Source of the DNA: Moringa oleifera
Taxonomy: Eukaryota > Streptophyta > Magnoliopsida > Brassicales > Moringaceae
Length of the DNA stretch: 64,000 nucleotides
Reading direction: 5' to 3'
Assembly (NCBI GenBank): GCA_021397835.1
Contig: JAJFZO010000724.1
Span: 310,001 to 374,000 of the forward strand
Shown: one piece after another, positions 35,101 through 48,239 of the stretch
Layout of the letters: the number at the start of each line of letters is the position of its first letter
Position numbering within the stretch: the stretch's first letter is position 1
The notes under the pieces: model-generated
Seen by the model: the letters and a program-made list of their open reading frames with translations, nothing else
The model's database searches: none
Told to the model about the DNA's origin: nothing
Position numbers and translations under genes: made by a program

Positions 35101-37582
35101 TTATTAATTTATATATCCCTAACTATATATTCTTAGTGCTACATCTGAATTAATTTGGTTCTTCAAATGAATTCAATTCATTTCAATCTTTTTGTCAATA
35201 ATTTATTTTTTGTTTTTTAAAATAATAAAGATTAATGCAATAAACCTTACATCGATTACAAATTCAACAAAAATATTATATAAAATTGAAGCATATATAA
35301 TTTTTTGAAGTAAATAAAATTATGTAATAATAATAAACAATATTAAAACAAATAATAATTTAACTATGCCCTTACAATACCTTACATTAATTCAATGTAA
35401 AATATGTGTAAAAGTTGATCCTATGACATAAAAAGAGCTAATCATTTCGTGAAATAAAATTCCGATTAATGTTTATTATTAAAAAAATAATAATATAAGG
35501 TGATGCTGAGTTAGCAAATCTATCTGCTTCAAGTTGATTTGATATGGCAACAGCCAAGGGCATTGCCAACCTAAAAGCGAACCAATTATGAAACTGATAA
35601 TAATATTAATGTTTATTATTATTTGTCTTAACCCTCCAAATTACAAGGCCCAAACATTCGTGAAATCCAATTTTCTTTTTAAAAAAAAAAAAAAACAAAG
35701 AAAAGAAGATGAGAAACTCAAGTGTGAAAAGAGAAAACCCGTAAATCAAATGGTACATCAAGTATGCACTGAGAGTTCACGAGTGGGCATAATAAAAGAA
35801 AAGCACTAGGCCCCACCTTAAATGATTGAGATATCTCTGGCCCCACAGAATTGTCAAAACTCAAATTTCTCACCCTGCATCACACATGACCTTCCTCCTG
35901 CTCTCCAAACCACTCGATGCAGCGCCACGTCGATCCAACTTAAAAAAGTCATGCCATCGTTGGCAATCTACGGGGAGAGGTACACGGAGAACGGTGAGGG
36001 AGAGGAGCAAGGAGCAAATTCCTTGGGGCCAATGTTATCATTGCCGGGAGGGGGGGTTTGGGGATTTCACCCAAGCCACCGCCTGTTTCACGCACACACC
36101 GAGAGCGAAATGAAAAGGGACGAATCGAGGACTTGTACTTGACCCGATATGTACACGTGGCTAATCATGAATGGATAGAATTTGACAGACCCATGCAAAA
36201 TACGTGACTTGACACCGAGAAGAGAAGAGAAGAGGCGGCAAAATTCCTTCGGGGACACCTGTCACGACCAACATATCTGGTTCCCATGGTCACACAAAGC
36301 CTACCATATGGCTCCCACCACGCAATACCCAACCCAGGGGTCTCTGAAAAATCATGCCCTTTCGATAGCCAAAAAACACTACATGACAAATTTTGCGTAT
36401 GACAAAAATCAACTGGGAACGAAGAAAATAATTTTCCTTCTTTATCTTTTTTTTCCCCGCTGTCATGATTAGTGTCAAAGAAATCTTTTAGAGGTGAAAT
36501 GAGTAAAGAGGGTACAAACCCTGCATGGTTAACAGCATCAACTTTATAAGAATTCCATGCAGTAATCAAAAGCTGTACCTTCTAAGTCTAAAAGCTACCA
36601 AGTACCCTTTCTCTTCCCTGGAAAAAAGAAAAACAAAAACAAAAAAAAAAAAAAAAAGATGATGGCAATCAAGAATTTCCCTTTCAAGTTGCAAAATGCA
36701 CCTACAGATTCCAACTTCATAAGAATTTTACAAAAGCTACGAAAATGAAGTACAGTTCCCTTATTACTTTCCTCTTCTCTTTGGAGAAACTTTCTCCTTC
36801 TTGTAACTGGTCCTAACATTGAAAATTTGCGCATTGTCGTAATCAGAAAATCTTGATTGCACTCTAAGACATTTCAATGTCAAAAGTTCAACTTGCAACC
36901 GACAATGGAATCTCAGGAAATTTCGCTACTCAAGCTTTTGTGTCAATGGGTTAAATAATTGAGATAAAGGGTTTCATAGGGCAAAGCTTGCACGTCTGTA
37001 GCCACAGAAGAATTGTGAGAAAAGAACACTGCCGTGAATTGATATCTAATGTTAATGAACTATATGGGCATTTAAGAAAATGAAGGGAAAATTAGCACGC
37101 TATGGTTTTCCAGCTAAATGGAGATATAAACAAGATGACTGATTTGCCACTTCTCTTTATTGATTGCAAAAGGATATCCAGGCAACCCACCGCCAAAGTC
37201 CCCTCCAAAGATCTGCAACTTGAACTCACAAGATTTTCCAACTCCAAATGAAGAAAATAGATAAATAATCTCAAGTGGGGAAAAGGGTTGGCAAAGGCTA
37301 GCTTGACTATCCAGAGTCCATGCTTGGCATCTCTCCTTTCAAACATGTCAGCATCATGAGAAGGAAAGAGATAGAGCAACTAGCAAGTAACATCAATGCA
37401 AAGATAATAGGAAATCCATTATTGCCTAATCACATACAATGAGAAATTCAAGGAGCAAATGACGTTTCAAATAATGTGATCATCCGTCAAGGTGATGTAC
37501 GAAGCCAATTAATTGAAACCAAAATTATAATGGGAGCATTTATGTCAAGAAAAGAATCGTTTTTTGAAAGTTTACAAAAAGG
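32189..37582. other. Long gene-free region upstream of the IDD gene
   Basis: These 5.4 kb have no gene I can support. The first about 800 bases (GA tracts, 32518-32532 and 32701-32720) are the probable leader and promoter of the IDD gene. The middle (33300-35700) is very AT-rich with homopolymer runs. The part 35800-36600 is more balanced in composition and has overlapping open frames on both strands, but none resembles a known protein. The last kilobase leads to the 3' end of the metallo-hydrolase gene. Confidence 0.5.
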
Positions 37583-40500
37583 TTAGAGCAATACTGGCAT
37601 GCGCAACCCATCATAGCTTAGTTGTACATCAAGACCCTCCGTCTCCATCAGTTTGATGAGTTCTTCATTCACCTTTTCATGATCCATCAGATGCATCATG
37701 CCTTCAAACACCAACATTGGTAGAGATGACTAAAATTACTTTTCTTTACCAAAGAAGCTATGCTGAAGGATCTAAAACTCTTCAAGTGGATTCAAAACAG
37801 TGAGGTGAAAGTAGTGTGGAAACTAGAAGAGAACCCGGCATTACACAAAAGAAGAAACATAAATATACTGATAGAAAATGAGGCTTAACCATACCAGTGA
37901 AAAGAGTTCTCTTAGGTTTGATTTTCCTCACTTCCTCTAAAGCCTGAAAACAATAAGAATAAGAAATAAAACCCTCAATTCAGATCATGTAAACCTATGA
38001 CCAGAAGACTTAAAAGAGCATACCCTTGGAAGTCCAAAATGTGTTGAAGAAGAGCGGTCAGGCCTTAAGGCATCCTGAAGAAAGTGTTTGACATTCAAGC
38101 TTAGAAGGAAGTTGAAAACAGGTGATAAGTGTCAGTGAATCCGCTTGCATATGTGTGTGAGTTTGTGTTTTGTGTGTCAAGAGAGAGAGTACCAGAATCA
38201 GGATTTCACAGTTTTTAATTAGAGTGTATGTTTCTTCTGGTATCTCACTGACATCACTGCAAATATGGAAAAAAGATTAAACTCCATAATCCTGATGAAA
38301 ACTGAGCGAAGTTCAATCAACATTTCTGAAATCCCACTTGCGCTTTAAAGTGTTACCTGATGTAACAAACATTACCAAATCGAAAACCAAGAGAACGATA
38401 ACCACGACCATGCCACACGGGTAAAGGGGTAATCTAAAGCAACATGTTTAAGACATCCATGTCAGAGCCAACTCCAGTAAATCCATTATGTTTCAAATGC
38501 AGATTATTTAATTTACCAAGGCAGCAATAAGTTGCTTATTTCATAACACAATGGTTTTTCTTTTTTCCTACCTTCAACAAAGAGTATTTCCAATCACATT
38601 ACTGTTCAAATGCACTTAAGGTCCTAAGGAAACTGAGAATTATATGAGTGAGTTGCATGCCCTCATAGATAAGCCAATCATTTAAAATGACTTGTTAAAT
38701 AAATGAAATGCATTTATTTCACTTTATAATAAAACATAAAATTTCGTTAAATATGTTTGTGCAAGCTATGAAGAAGAGAGAGGAAATCATAATTTAAAAC
38801 ATGTTGAACACCCATAAAATTGGCAATGAAGAGATTCCACCCTAGGCTAAGTTGACAACCAAATCACCTGTAAATCATGTACAGTGAATGGCTCTTCATG
38901 TATGATATTAAACTGCAAATCAGAGACGGCAGCACCAGGTACGATTACACTTGTATCAACTAAATAGTAATGAGTCTTCTTCATCACCTAAAATTGTCAT
39001 AGAAATGATACAATTAGTTCCAAGATCAACTGAATGGTCAAATCAGACAAGACAGCCTATGTTTCCAAAGGAGAGTAGTAAGAGAAAAGACATAATATGT
39101 AAAGCCCAAAAGAACAGGGGTACTAAACAGGGTAAAAAACAGGAACAGAGATGCAAACCTCAAAATCACGCTTTGCAACGTAAATTGGAATAGAAGGCTG
39201 GACATTATTTGTCCAATCACGTAGATCATCAAGACCTGCAATTCAAGTAAAAGACAACCTTTCAATGCACAATCACATGTTAATTTCAAGAAGAAGAAAA
39301 AAAAATGATTATATCTTCATCAGTTTATAGAATAACATTAGAAGTGTTCATGCCAGAGACCTCCAATTGCATCAGCATGAGAATGAGTAATTATAACCGC
39401 ATCAATTGTTCTTATCCTGACAGAAATGCAACTAGTTACAATGAGGCAGGTATCTGACAATATAGATACACATCATACAAGAATCTGCAAAAACTGAACA
39501 ACTTAGGCTACTCAGAAGCAACCAAGATTTAGTATTGTGAACTGAGGATGCAGGTACAAGGTGACATGTAGACAAATTAACTATTGATAAAGAGTATCCA
39601 TCACCAGTTCAACAACTTAGGGTTGAATTTTGGACATTCATAAGCCTCAAAAGACATAACCAAAAAAAAAAAAGAAGAATAAGTGTTGTTAACTGAGAAT
39701 GCAAATACAAGGTGGCATGTAAGAAATTAACTATTGAACGAGTATGCATCAATAACTCAGAAGCCATAAAAGACATAACCAACCAGCCTCTAGTACTGTT
39801 AACTGAGAATGCAAATACAAGGTAGTAAATCTGTTGTCCTGCCATAAATCTGATCCTGAAACTAAGCCCAAAAGGCCTTTATGCTGTTCTTGTTCACATA
39901 TATATGGCCAAGATTTTAGCAGTTTTATCCAAAAATCTTCTTCTTTATAAGAATAATTAACGATGTGATTTAGGTGATATTGTTCTTTATTCATGAAAAG
40001 AAAATTTATGACAGGCATTTAAAATTTTGTATGCAGCAATGACCAGCATGTAAAAAAATATAAAGCTATTCTAGCAATAGCTCTCGTTTCCCCCAAATGG
40101 AATCATCTAATTTTAAGTGAATAGTGACCAAACACAATGGAGAATTAAAATCTATTTAAATTAGAAATCATAGCTAAATTTCAGGGAAGTAAACAAGAAG
40201 TAACTAACCCAAAGGCAGGAAACCATCGAAGAGCACTGTGGTAAAAGAACCTGAAAATAAAGAAATTGAGAGGACAAATCAGAAAAGACCACAGGTGCTC
40301 CTTCTCTTTTTCTTCTTTCTTTTTGTTACTTGAGGGAAAGGAAAAGGCAGATAAGATTTAGGAACAAGAAACAAGAATTCTTCATCACTCCCCCCTCCCC
40401 CAACCCGGTTGTTGCATTGAAACAACAGTAGCATGGTGTAGATGGTACTGGCAATGAGATATCTTTATTTCAGTCCCAAAGGCCAATTCTATGACTCAAT

Positions 40501-42289
40501 CAATTTTGACATAATTTATTTTACAACGGAAATAAAAGAACACTTGTAATCACATGGTTCAACCTTCGGCAACACAAATGCCCACATGCAGATTGCTTGC
40601 CAGCAGAACCAAAGACAAACTGAATTTGTATGTTACTAATTCACTATAATCCAGAATTAAAAAATTATTAGAATTTCTAACTAAATTTTGAAGGAACAGC
40701 TAATCCAATTTATGAATCATTGCCCAAGGGTAAAAATCATGAAGTGAAAGTTGATATGTTGGTGGTTTTCCCTAGTTAGTGTAACTTCAAATTTATTATT
40801 ATTACCGTGTAATGACCAAAATAGATATAATGACATGAATCAAAATAATAAATAAAACAGGAAGAGGCAAAACAGACATGAAGAGAATTGATTATAGAAC
40901 TATGCAATTACGATTTATCCTCAGCCAACCACAATAACATACTAACAAAAGAAAGAGAAAAGAAAAAAATATCTTCGTCTCTCTTTCCTTTAGCCATTTC
41001 CTAAATCATACGAAGACAAAGACATGGTCAACACTGAATTCACTTACTTGCCCGCATCTATGAGAATATTAGATCTCCCAGAGGGCCTAGCATAGCGAAT
41101 AAGAATGCTAGTGTTGAGTCTCCTATTTTTGTTTCTCGGTTCCGTAGCTTTTATGCAGACCTGCAAAAGAAAAGAAGCTTCATGTCCTCCATTCATTCAT
41201 TTATCCATTTGATACAAACAAAATACAACCAATCCAGACTAGTTATGAACAAGTCGGTGTTAAATTAGATTAACTAGGGAAATTCTGTAATAATACCGGA
41301 CATGTTTTTAAAGGATTAGTTAGGCAGCTAACACGAGGAATCCCTTCACTAGTTCCTGTCCCCATGAATATGATTTCAGATTGTTCTGCTGGTAACTTCA
41401 CTTCAACATCCCCAGTTGTAGAATCTGCTATAAAAATGCAATGTCACAACATAACTCGGCCAAAACCAAAAGCATTGCATAAGGAAAGAAAAAGTTCAAA
41501 GTGTTGGAGCCCATCAACTTTTAAGTAGCGACAGAACCACCAATGGTCTCAATCTGTTTCCTCTTTTATTACAGGTGAACTGAAATATCAGCTACTTCTA
41601 ATCATTAAAATACTTATTTGAATAACATATGAGAACTGAAAATAAAGAACAATGCATAGCCAAACAATTTTAAATAGAATGTAAAACGTGATTCGGCAAA
41701 CAACTACCTCATGTCTACCAATACCTAAAAAATCATTCAGACTAGAAAGGAAGGATTGCTTGAGATTGAACTTAAGGCAGGTGCTAGCAGTACATTGCAA
41801 AGGATACTCGCATGCTCAAAACATCCAACATGCTTGCATTCAATTTAAAGCCCAGAAACTAAAGTCTACCCAGAAAAGATAGCTATGACATAGAATTTTA
41901 TAAACTAGTAAGAAGGAAAAGAAAAACAATAGAACAGAAACCCTTAACAACCAAAAGAGAAGCTAGCCAAATGATTATAGATAAATCAAAGACAGGCCGA
42001 TTGAGACCAATTGTACATCAAAAAGATAACAATCAATTGATCGAACATAATACCAAGAGATGCAAACCACAATTAAACAATGAAAGTAAGCGAAACACAG
42101 AAATGGTAAAAACATACTAGATAGAAGGCAAGATTGGAGGATTCTCTTGAACGGAGAAAACCCATTTCTACAAACTAAAACTGGGGAACTTATGAGAGAT
42201 ATTTGGTGTCTGTAGGGTGCAAAACTGGTCAGAGAATACGGAGAAGAACGAACTGATCCCAAGAACGGAACCATTGACAAAGCGACCAT
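37583..42289 (-). CDS. Metallo-beta-lactamase-fold hydrolase, PhnP/tRNase Z-like (At3g13800-like)
   Basis: Twelve exons read leftwards give 356 residues: 42289-42118, 41427-41297, 41160-41048, 40250-40209, 39416-39361, 39235-39159, 38987-38868, 38433-38357, 38256-38193, 38074-38024, 37943-37895 and 37701-37583. The first about 57 residues are Ser/Arg-rich without acidic residues, suggesting a plastid or mitochondrial transit peptide. The fold starts at IIFMGTGTSEGIPRVSC. It holds the metal motif THSHADAIGGLDDLRDW, PLPVWHG, the ISD loop (YISDVSEIPEET) and the last His-bearing loop FTGMMHLMDH. The GTGTSEGIPR start and HADxxxGLDDLR resemble PhnP-type cyclic phosphodiesterases more than true tRNase Z. 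The substrate is unknown, as is that of the recalled Arabidopsis relative. The residue after HSHAD is Ala where His is usual. Confidence 0.93.
39536..39828. repeat. Diverged local duplications in an intron of the metallo-hydrolase gene
   Basis: A unit around ACTGAGAATGCAAATACAAG occurs near 39540-39603, 39685-39752 and 39796-39828, with shared flanks such as ATTAACTATTGA. A second shared piece, AAAAGACATAACCAA, occurs at about 39650 and 39768. Confidence 0.8.
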
Positions 42290-45203
42290 TGTTTTCCTTA
42301 CTACTTTTTCTTTTCCTCTAGAACTTGAAAAATGAATGATGGAAATAATGCCTTGTAGACGTGGAATAGGCTCCTTTCGGGTTCAACGCGGAGTGTAAAG
42401 CTATACTGTTTGGTTGGTGGAGACTAAAACCAACGAACAAAACAGTATCAGCTGACCCCCATTCCATTTGCGAGGAGAAGAATGAACTGAAGGCTCTGCA
42501 AAAAAACGGTGTCGCTGCAACCAAATTGGATTCCATTAGAAGATAGAGATGATCCAGCCCAGATAACTTAAGTGAGCCAACAGGTATCCAGCAAGCTCAA
42601 ATGGGCCGGGTAGGACCCACTAACAACATTGGAGGACATATGGTTTTGATCCAAATCACATTGTTGATATGAGAATAAATTTTAATTATTTTCTTAACAT
42701 GATGATTAATTTGAATAATAATCTTGAGTTCAGATTTCAAAAGATTTTCAAAACTATTTTTTTCCTCTCGACTCGTCGGACAATTTAACTTCCTTTTTAC
42801 TCAGTTATAGTCTAATAGTGAATTCACATTAAGCATGTGGAATTTTTTTTAAATGCTTAATAGTAATGGAATCAACAACCAAATTCTTACACCTTGTCCT
42901 AGCTAGCTAGAGAAATTAAAGGAACCTACCATAAAGAAATGGAAGTTGAATTTGATATCTATGGCATGCTCTGGTTAGGCATTAAAATCAAGTGGGTGGC
43001 ATTAGGGTTTGAGCTTCATTGCAATTTCGGACCAAGCTAAAATCAAAATTAGGAGATAAATTTATTAATTATCCGGCTTTAAACAGCAAGATACATGGGA
43101 AATAAGCGATTTTGCTTCTTTGATATAAACATACCACTTCATTGATTCCTTTACCGTATTAATTAAAATAAAAAATTCAGTATTTTTATTTTCTCAATCT
43201 TTTTAAGCGGAGCAAAAAAACCCACCATAGTCTTTTAAGCGATTTGGGTTATATCAATCTAAGAGGTTTTTAGTATAATATTGGTGAAAAACCATTTATT
43301 TTGTCTCAATACGACATCCCCTTGAAGTAGGGGGAAAATTTTAGATTTCATGTTATGATTAGTCAAGATTTAATTTTATACAATTTCATGTGAAAGATAT
43401 TAATAAAATATTTATTTTATGCATTAATAAATTAAGGTTTCTTTTTTCTAAAATTTGACCATATCAATCCCATTACAGACTTTTTTAACTAAAAAATGTT
43501 GATAAATTCTCAATTTACTATTTCTTGTTATTATTATTAAATTTTTTATTTTTTTACTTGGATATAAAATTCAATGCGTGCACAAACACATTTAATAAAA
43601 TATATTAATATTGAAAAAAATTTTAAATTAATGATGAAATTATGTGTGGGCTACTTAACTTTAAATAATTTTTTAAAAAAACTTATGAAATTGTATTTTT
43701 ATTTTTTATTATTCAAATAATTTTTAATTTTTTTGTTTAGTCCATCTTGGTGAAAATTTAACCTACCTTAATAAAAATTTTTAACCTCACCACTGTTTTC
43801 AATATTCATATTCAACATTTTTATTTTAATACAGAAGGGATGCAATAAAAATTGACCCACCATTGTGTTAACTTTGCTTTGTGCATCTCGATGAAATAAA
43901 TAATTGAGTTATTTATTAGAACAATATATTAGCTTAAGTGAGCTACCATTATAAAATATGATGATAAACATATATGTATACATACGTTTGGATCCTTTTT
44001 TTTAAAAATTATAATTAAATATGTAGCATTAATTGGGAAAGTGGATGGGATTAATTTTGGTGCAACAAAAGAAAAATGGATACATATAATTAATTAATTG
44101 TACTAAGAACAAAAACACATTGAATAACAATATTAATTTCGATATTATTCATACTAATCACTTGCATCATAATTTTTATTTAATGTATTTTATATTATTT
44201 CCTATATTAAAAAAAGAAAAAAAAAAGATTTTCATTGATGGTATATATGCCTACCAATTTAATTATGGTAACAAATTTTCTAGGTGAGTAGTTGGCAACG
44301 TTGTTGTGGAATCAGACTTTTTGGTGTGCTAAAAGAAAAATGGATAGCGGTAGATGAACTTGCATGTGAGTTAGTATTAAATTATTTATACATATATATA
44401 TATATATGAAAATGCTGCAAATTAATTATTGTTAAAGATGCAAATAAAAATGATATAAAAAATATAGACTGCTTGCAACAGATGCATTGTAATTAATTTT
44501 GCATAAATGTTGTTAATTAAAAATAATATGTAGTTGACTAAGTCATTTTCATGTTAAAAGGTGGCACAGCCACATCACACATTAGTATGTCCCAAATTCA
44601 TTAAATTTAGATTATTATTATTTGCAGTAAATTTCTTCCTTAACTGTAATCTTTCATCTGATGTCACCGAATCTTAACTTTCACCAGTTATCATGCATGA
44701 CTTTTACGAAACAATAGCTATACATTTAATTAATTAATCTATGCTAATTAATAATAATAATAATAAAAGTATATTACCTTAATATATATATATATATGTG
44801 TGTGTATAGTTATTAATTTATTGAAGGAAGAAAATGTGAAAATAAATGGTGGAACTGGAAAGAGGATTCTCTCTCGGGATGAGATCTTTCTTAGGTTTCA
44901 GCTTTTATTTCTCCTTGGATAAATAATGACGAGTGCAGGTTTTCTCTTTTCTACGCATTGACATTTTGACTTTTCTTTGATTGAAAAAACAAAAAAAAGA
45001 AAAGTATTCAATTTTGACTCTTCATTGGATCATTCATGAAATTTCCAAATTTTCTGTATGTCACAGCTTTGATTCTTCCACCGTGAGTTCACAGTTTTCT
45101 CTTGATAATAAGAAAGTTTTACACACGTTTTCTTGAGTTTTCTGCTATAAATAGCTTCCATGGTTTAGTCTTGTTCTTCAGATGCCTGTAAAGAGCTGCA
45201 GCC
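42290..45203. other. Divergent intergenic region, metallo-hydrolase (-) / invertase (+)
   Basis: A 2.9-kb gene-free stretch between two divergent genes. About 250 bases at the left probably form the leader and promoter of the hydrolase gene. The rest is AT-rich with homopolymer runs and TA and TG repeats (44391-44407, 44782-44809). The invertase promoter is at the right end. Confidence 0.55.
45146..45153 (+). promoter_or_regulatory. TATA box of the cell-wall invertase gene
   Basis: TATAAATA lies 51-58 bases upstream of the invertase ATG. Transcription would start near 45178, giving a leader of about 25 bases. Motif and spacing are typical; the start site itself is inferred. Confidence 0.7.
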
Positions 45204-48200
45204 ATGGCCAAGGTCTCTTACGCTCGGCTCTTCTTCTTCTTCTCTATCTTTCTTGGCCTCGCTGTTGTTGAGCTTCGAGCTTCACATCATGTCTTCGAGA
45301 GACTTCAAAGCCTTGAGTCTATGCCTGCTGCTGCTTCTGCAAATCAACCTTACAGAACCGGTTTCCATTTCCAGCCACCGAAGAACTGGATGAACGGTTA
45401 GTACCTTCACCTGAACCTTTCTTTCTCGCTTCTCATCTCTTCTTCTGATTTTTTTTTTATTTTGTTGTAATTTTTTTTATCTCTAACTTTGTGTTCTTTT
45501 GGATTTGTTGCTCTTGCCGTTGATGGACTTGGACAAATTTGTGCGTCTCCGGATCTACAGATCCTAATGGTTTGTTCTTCTCTGCTGTTCTTCTTGTTTT
45601 CTTTTAACGGTCTTACGGGTTTCCTTTCAGCGTTTGTTTCCTGGGAAAGTTTTCCTTAAAATCTCCGAAAAAAAGGAAAACTTGACCGAAACTGATTCAC
45701 TGTTGTGATTTGCTGGTTTGATACTCTGCAGGGCCAATGGTTTACAAGGGCATTTACCATCTGTTCTACCAATGGAACCCCAAAGAGGCAGTGTGGGGCA
45801 ACATCGTGTGGGCCCACTCCACATCAACGGATCTGGTGAACTGGGTCCCCCATGATCCGGCCCTTTTCCCATCTCAGCAGTCCGATATCAACGGCTGCTG
45901 GTCAGGGTCCACAACCATGCTCCTCGGAGGCAAACCTGTCATTCTCTACACCGGAATTAACCCCCAAAACCAGCAAGTCCAAAATTTGGCAATTCCCAAG
46001 AACTTGTCTGACCCATACCTTACGGAATGGGTGAAGTCAAACAGCAATCCTCTCATGGCACCCAATGCTATGAACCAGATCAACGCAAACTCCTTCAGGG
46101 ACCCAACCACCGCCTGGCTCGGCCACGACGGTCAATGGCGAGTCATCATCGGAAGCAAAATCGATCGCCGAGGATTAGCAGTTCTATACACCAGCAAAGA
46201 TTTTGTTCAATGGCATCAATCGTCAAACCCGTTACATTCCGTGGAGGGCACCGGAATGTGGGAGTGCCCGGACTTCTTCCCAGTATCCACTATAAACCCC
46301 AGTGGCATCGACACGTCCAAGATCGGCCGGAATATTAAACATGTTCTTAAGGTAAGCTTGGACGACACTAAGCATGATCACTATTCCATTGGGATATACG
46401 ATCGCATCAAGGATACCTATATCCCGGACAAGGGGTCCGATATCGCTACCACGAGTTTGAGATACGATTACGGAAAATTTTACGCTTCCAAGACATTTTT
46501 TGATGATGTCAAGAACCGAAGAATCCTATGGGGTTGGATTAATGAATCGTCCAGCGAGGATGCCGACATCAAGAAGGGTTGGTCCGGAGTTCAGGTATTT
46601 AATTACTATTTGCTTAGTTTTTAATTAGGTAATTGCAACAGGTTGACTTAATCAATTAATTAACTTATCATGTTGGTAGTCTTTTGAATAGTATTTGTAA
46701 TGCTACGGATCACTAATAAATTCTTTTTTTTTTTTTTTCAAAAATCATGTTGGTTTAAGGTTTGCAGTAGATTGCTTTTTAAGTCAATATTGGCAAACAT
46801 TATAGGACTAACGTGGTTTGGGATTTAAATTTTCAGGCAATTCCTCGGAAAATCTGGCTGGATAAATTGGGAAGGCAATTGATTCAATGGCCGATAGAAG
46901 AAATTGAATCGTTGCGTTTAAATCAAGTTAAGTGGCCCAGCAAATTGCTTAAAGGAGGATCAGTGGTTGAAGTATCTGGTGTCACGGCCGTACAGGTATG
47001 TTTCTTTGTCTTCTCCTCAATAAAGCGACCAGGGTCAATGGATTTCTGTTGATAAATGTTTGAAAGGGGAAATGGGTTTCTGCAACAAGGCAATATTTAG
47101 GAATCTTGAACTGATTAATAATATAATACAGTGGATTTAGATGGGATAATTTTTGGAAACTAAGCCACTTTTTTAATAGTGGGGTTAAAAGATTGGAGTG
47201 TAATCAATTACGGTTGTGGAAGACGGAAGTAACCCTTGAGATGTTAAGTGACCATCTCTTTCTTGAGTGCTTGTACAGGCGGATGTGGAGGTTTCATTTG
47301 AATTGACGGAGCTGGAGAAGGCGGAAGTCTTTGACAGTAGCTGGACCGACCCGCAGTTGCTGTGTAGCCAGAAGGGTGCATCGGTGGCGGGTGGGTTAGG
47401 TCCATTTGGGTTGCTGGTTCTGGGTGCAAAAGGCTTGGAAGAGTACACAGCAGTGTTCTTCAGAATATTCAAAGGGCATTATCGCAAACATGTGGTGCTC
47501 ATGTGCAGTGACCAAAGCAGGTCTTCTTTCTCTCTCTCTCTCTCTCTCTCTCTAGAGCCATCACCGTCTCACAATACTCAAAAGTCTTGATTTTGTAGTT
47601 TCCGGGTGTTGTTTTATGCGAGGTAGGTCTTCCCTGAATGGAGATAACGATAAAACCACGTACGGGGCTTTCGTGGATGTGGACCCTCTGCGGGAAAAGT
47701 TGTCGTTAAGAAGCTTGGTGAGTCTTCTCTGCATTTATTAAATGCTTTTGTAAGGTCAGCCCGTTAAAGTTGACCATCAGGAAACTTATTGGTAGCCTTG
47801 CTGACCAAAATCCAAAAAAAAGAACTTTCAAAAGACCCTGATTGTCCGCTTCCGCTTGCCTCTTTCAAAGGCCTTTCACTTTTTGTTTTTGTTTTTTTTT
47901 TTTCATTTTTCTCTGTCAAATGGTACACGGAATCTTACATTACTATTTAACATATAAAGTGTAGATGTTAAAAACAGACAGTATCTGCAATGTTTATTTA
48001 GAATTTTCTTTGGCTTGTGGGTAATCCGATTTCATGACTGAGGCATTGGTGTTTTGCAGATTGATCACTCAATAGTGGAGAGCTTTGGTGGAAAGGGGAA
48101 AGCTTGCATAACTGCTAGGGTTTATCCAATGCGAGCAATCAACGATGGGGCGCGTCTGTATGCGTTCAATAACGGAACCCAAAGTGTGAATATCGCAAAA

Positions 48201-48239
48201 TTGAGTGCTTGGAGCATGAAGAAAGCACAAATCAATTGA
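45204..48239 (+). CDS. CWINV1: Cell-wall invertase (acid beta-fructofuranosidase, GH32)
   Basis: Seven exons (45204-45396, 45561-45569, 45732-46594, 46837-46995, 47279-47520, 47627-47717, 48060-48239) give 578 residues. A signal peptide is clear ([19 protein letters not shown], residues 8-26), so the enzyme is secreted to the apoplast. There it splits sucrose into glucose and fructose for sink tissues. The 9-base exon 2 encodes most of the NDPNG motif. The catalytic trio is present: Asp65 (NDPNG), Asp191 (FRDPTTAW) and Glu245 (WECPDF). Their spacing of 126 and 54 residues equals that recalled for Arabidopsis AtcwINV1 (Asp23, Asp149, Glu203 in the mature protein). Pro in WECPDF marks the wall class; vacuolar enzymes have Val. 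WGWINESS and the C-terminal beta-sandwich ([22 protein letters not shown]) are intact. It is probably active. CWINV1 is supported by gene order; other wall isoforms are possible. Confidence 0.96.
45561..45569 (+). other. 9-nt mini-exon 2 of the invertase gene
   Basis: ATCCTAATG, between a CTACAG acceptor and a GTTTGT donor, joins the split codons on both sides to give NDPNG. Without it the active-site Asp would be lost. Confidence 0.93.

Noticed and set aside
35822..36569. Overlapping open frames on both strands suggesting a gene
   Set aside because: None has family motifs, good splice links or a clear start context. The openness follows from a less AT-rich composition.
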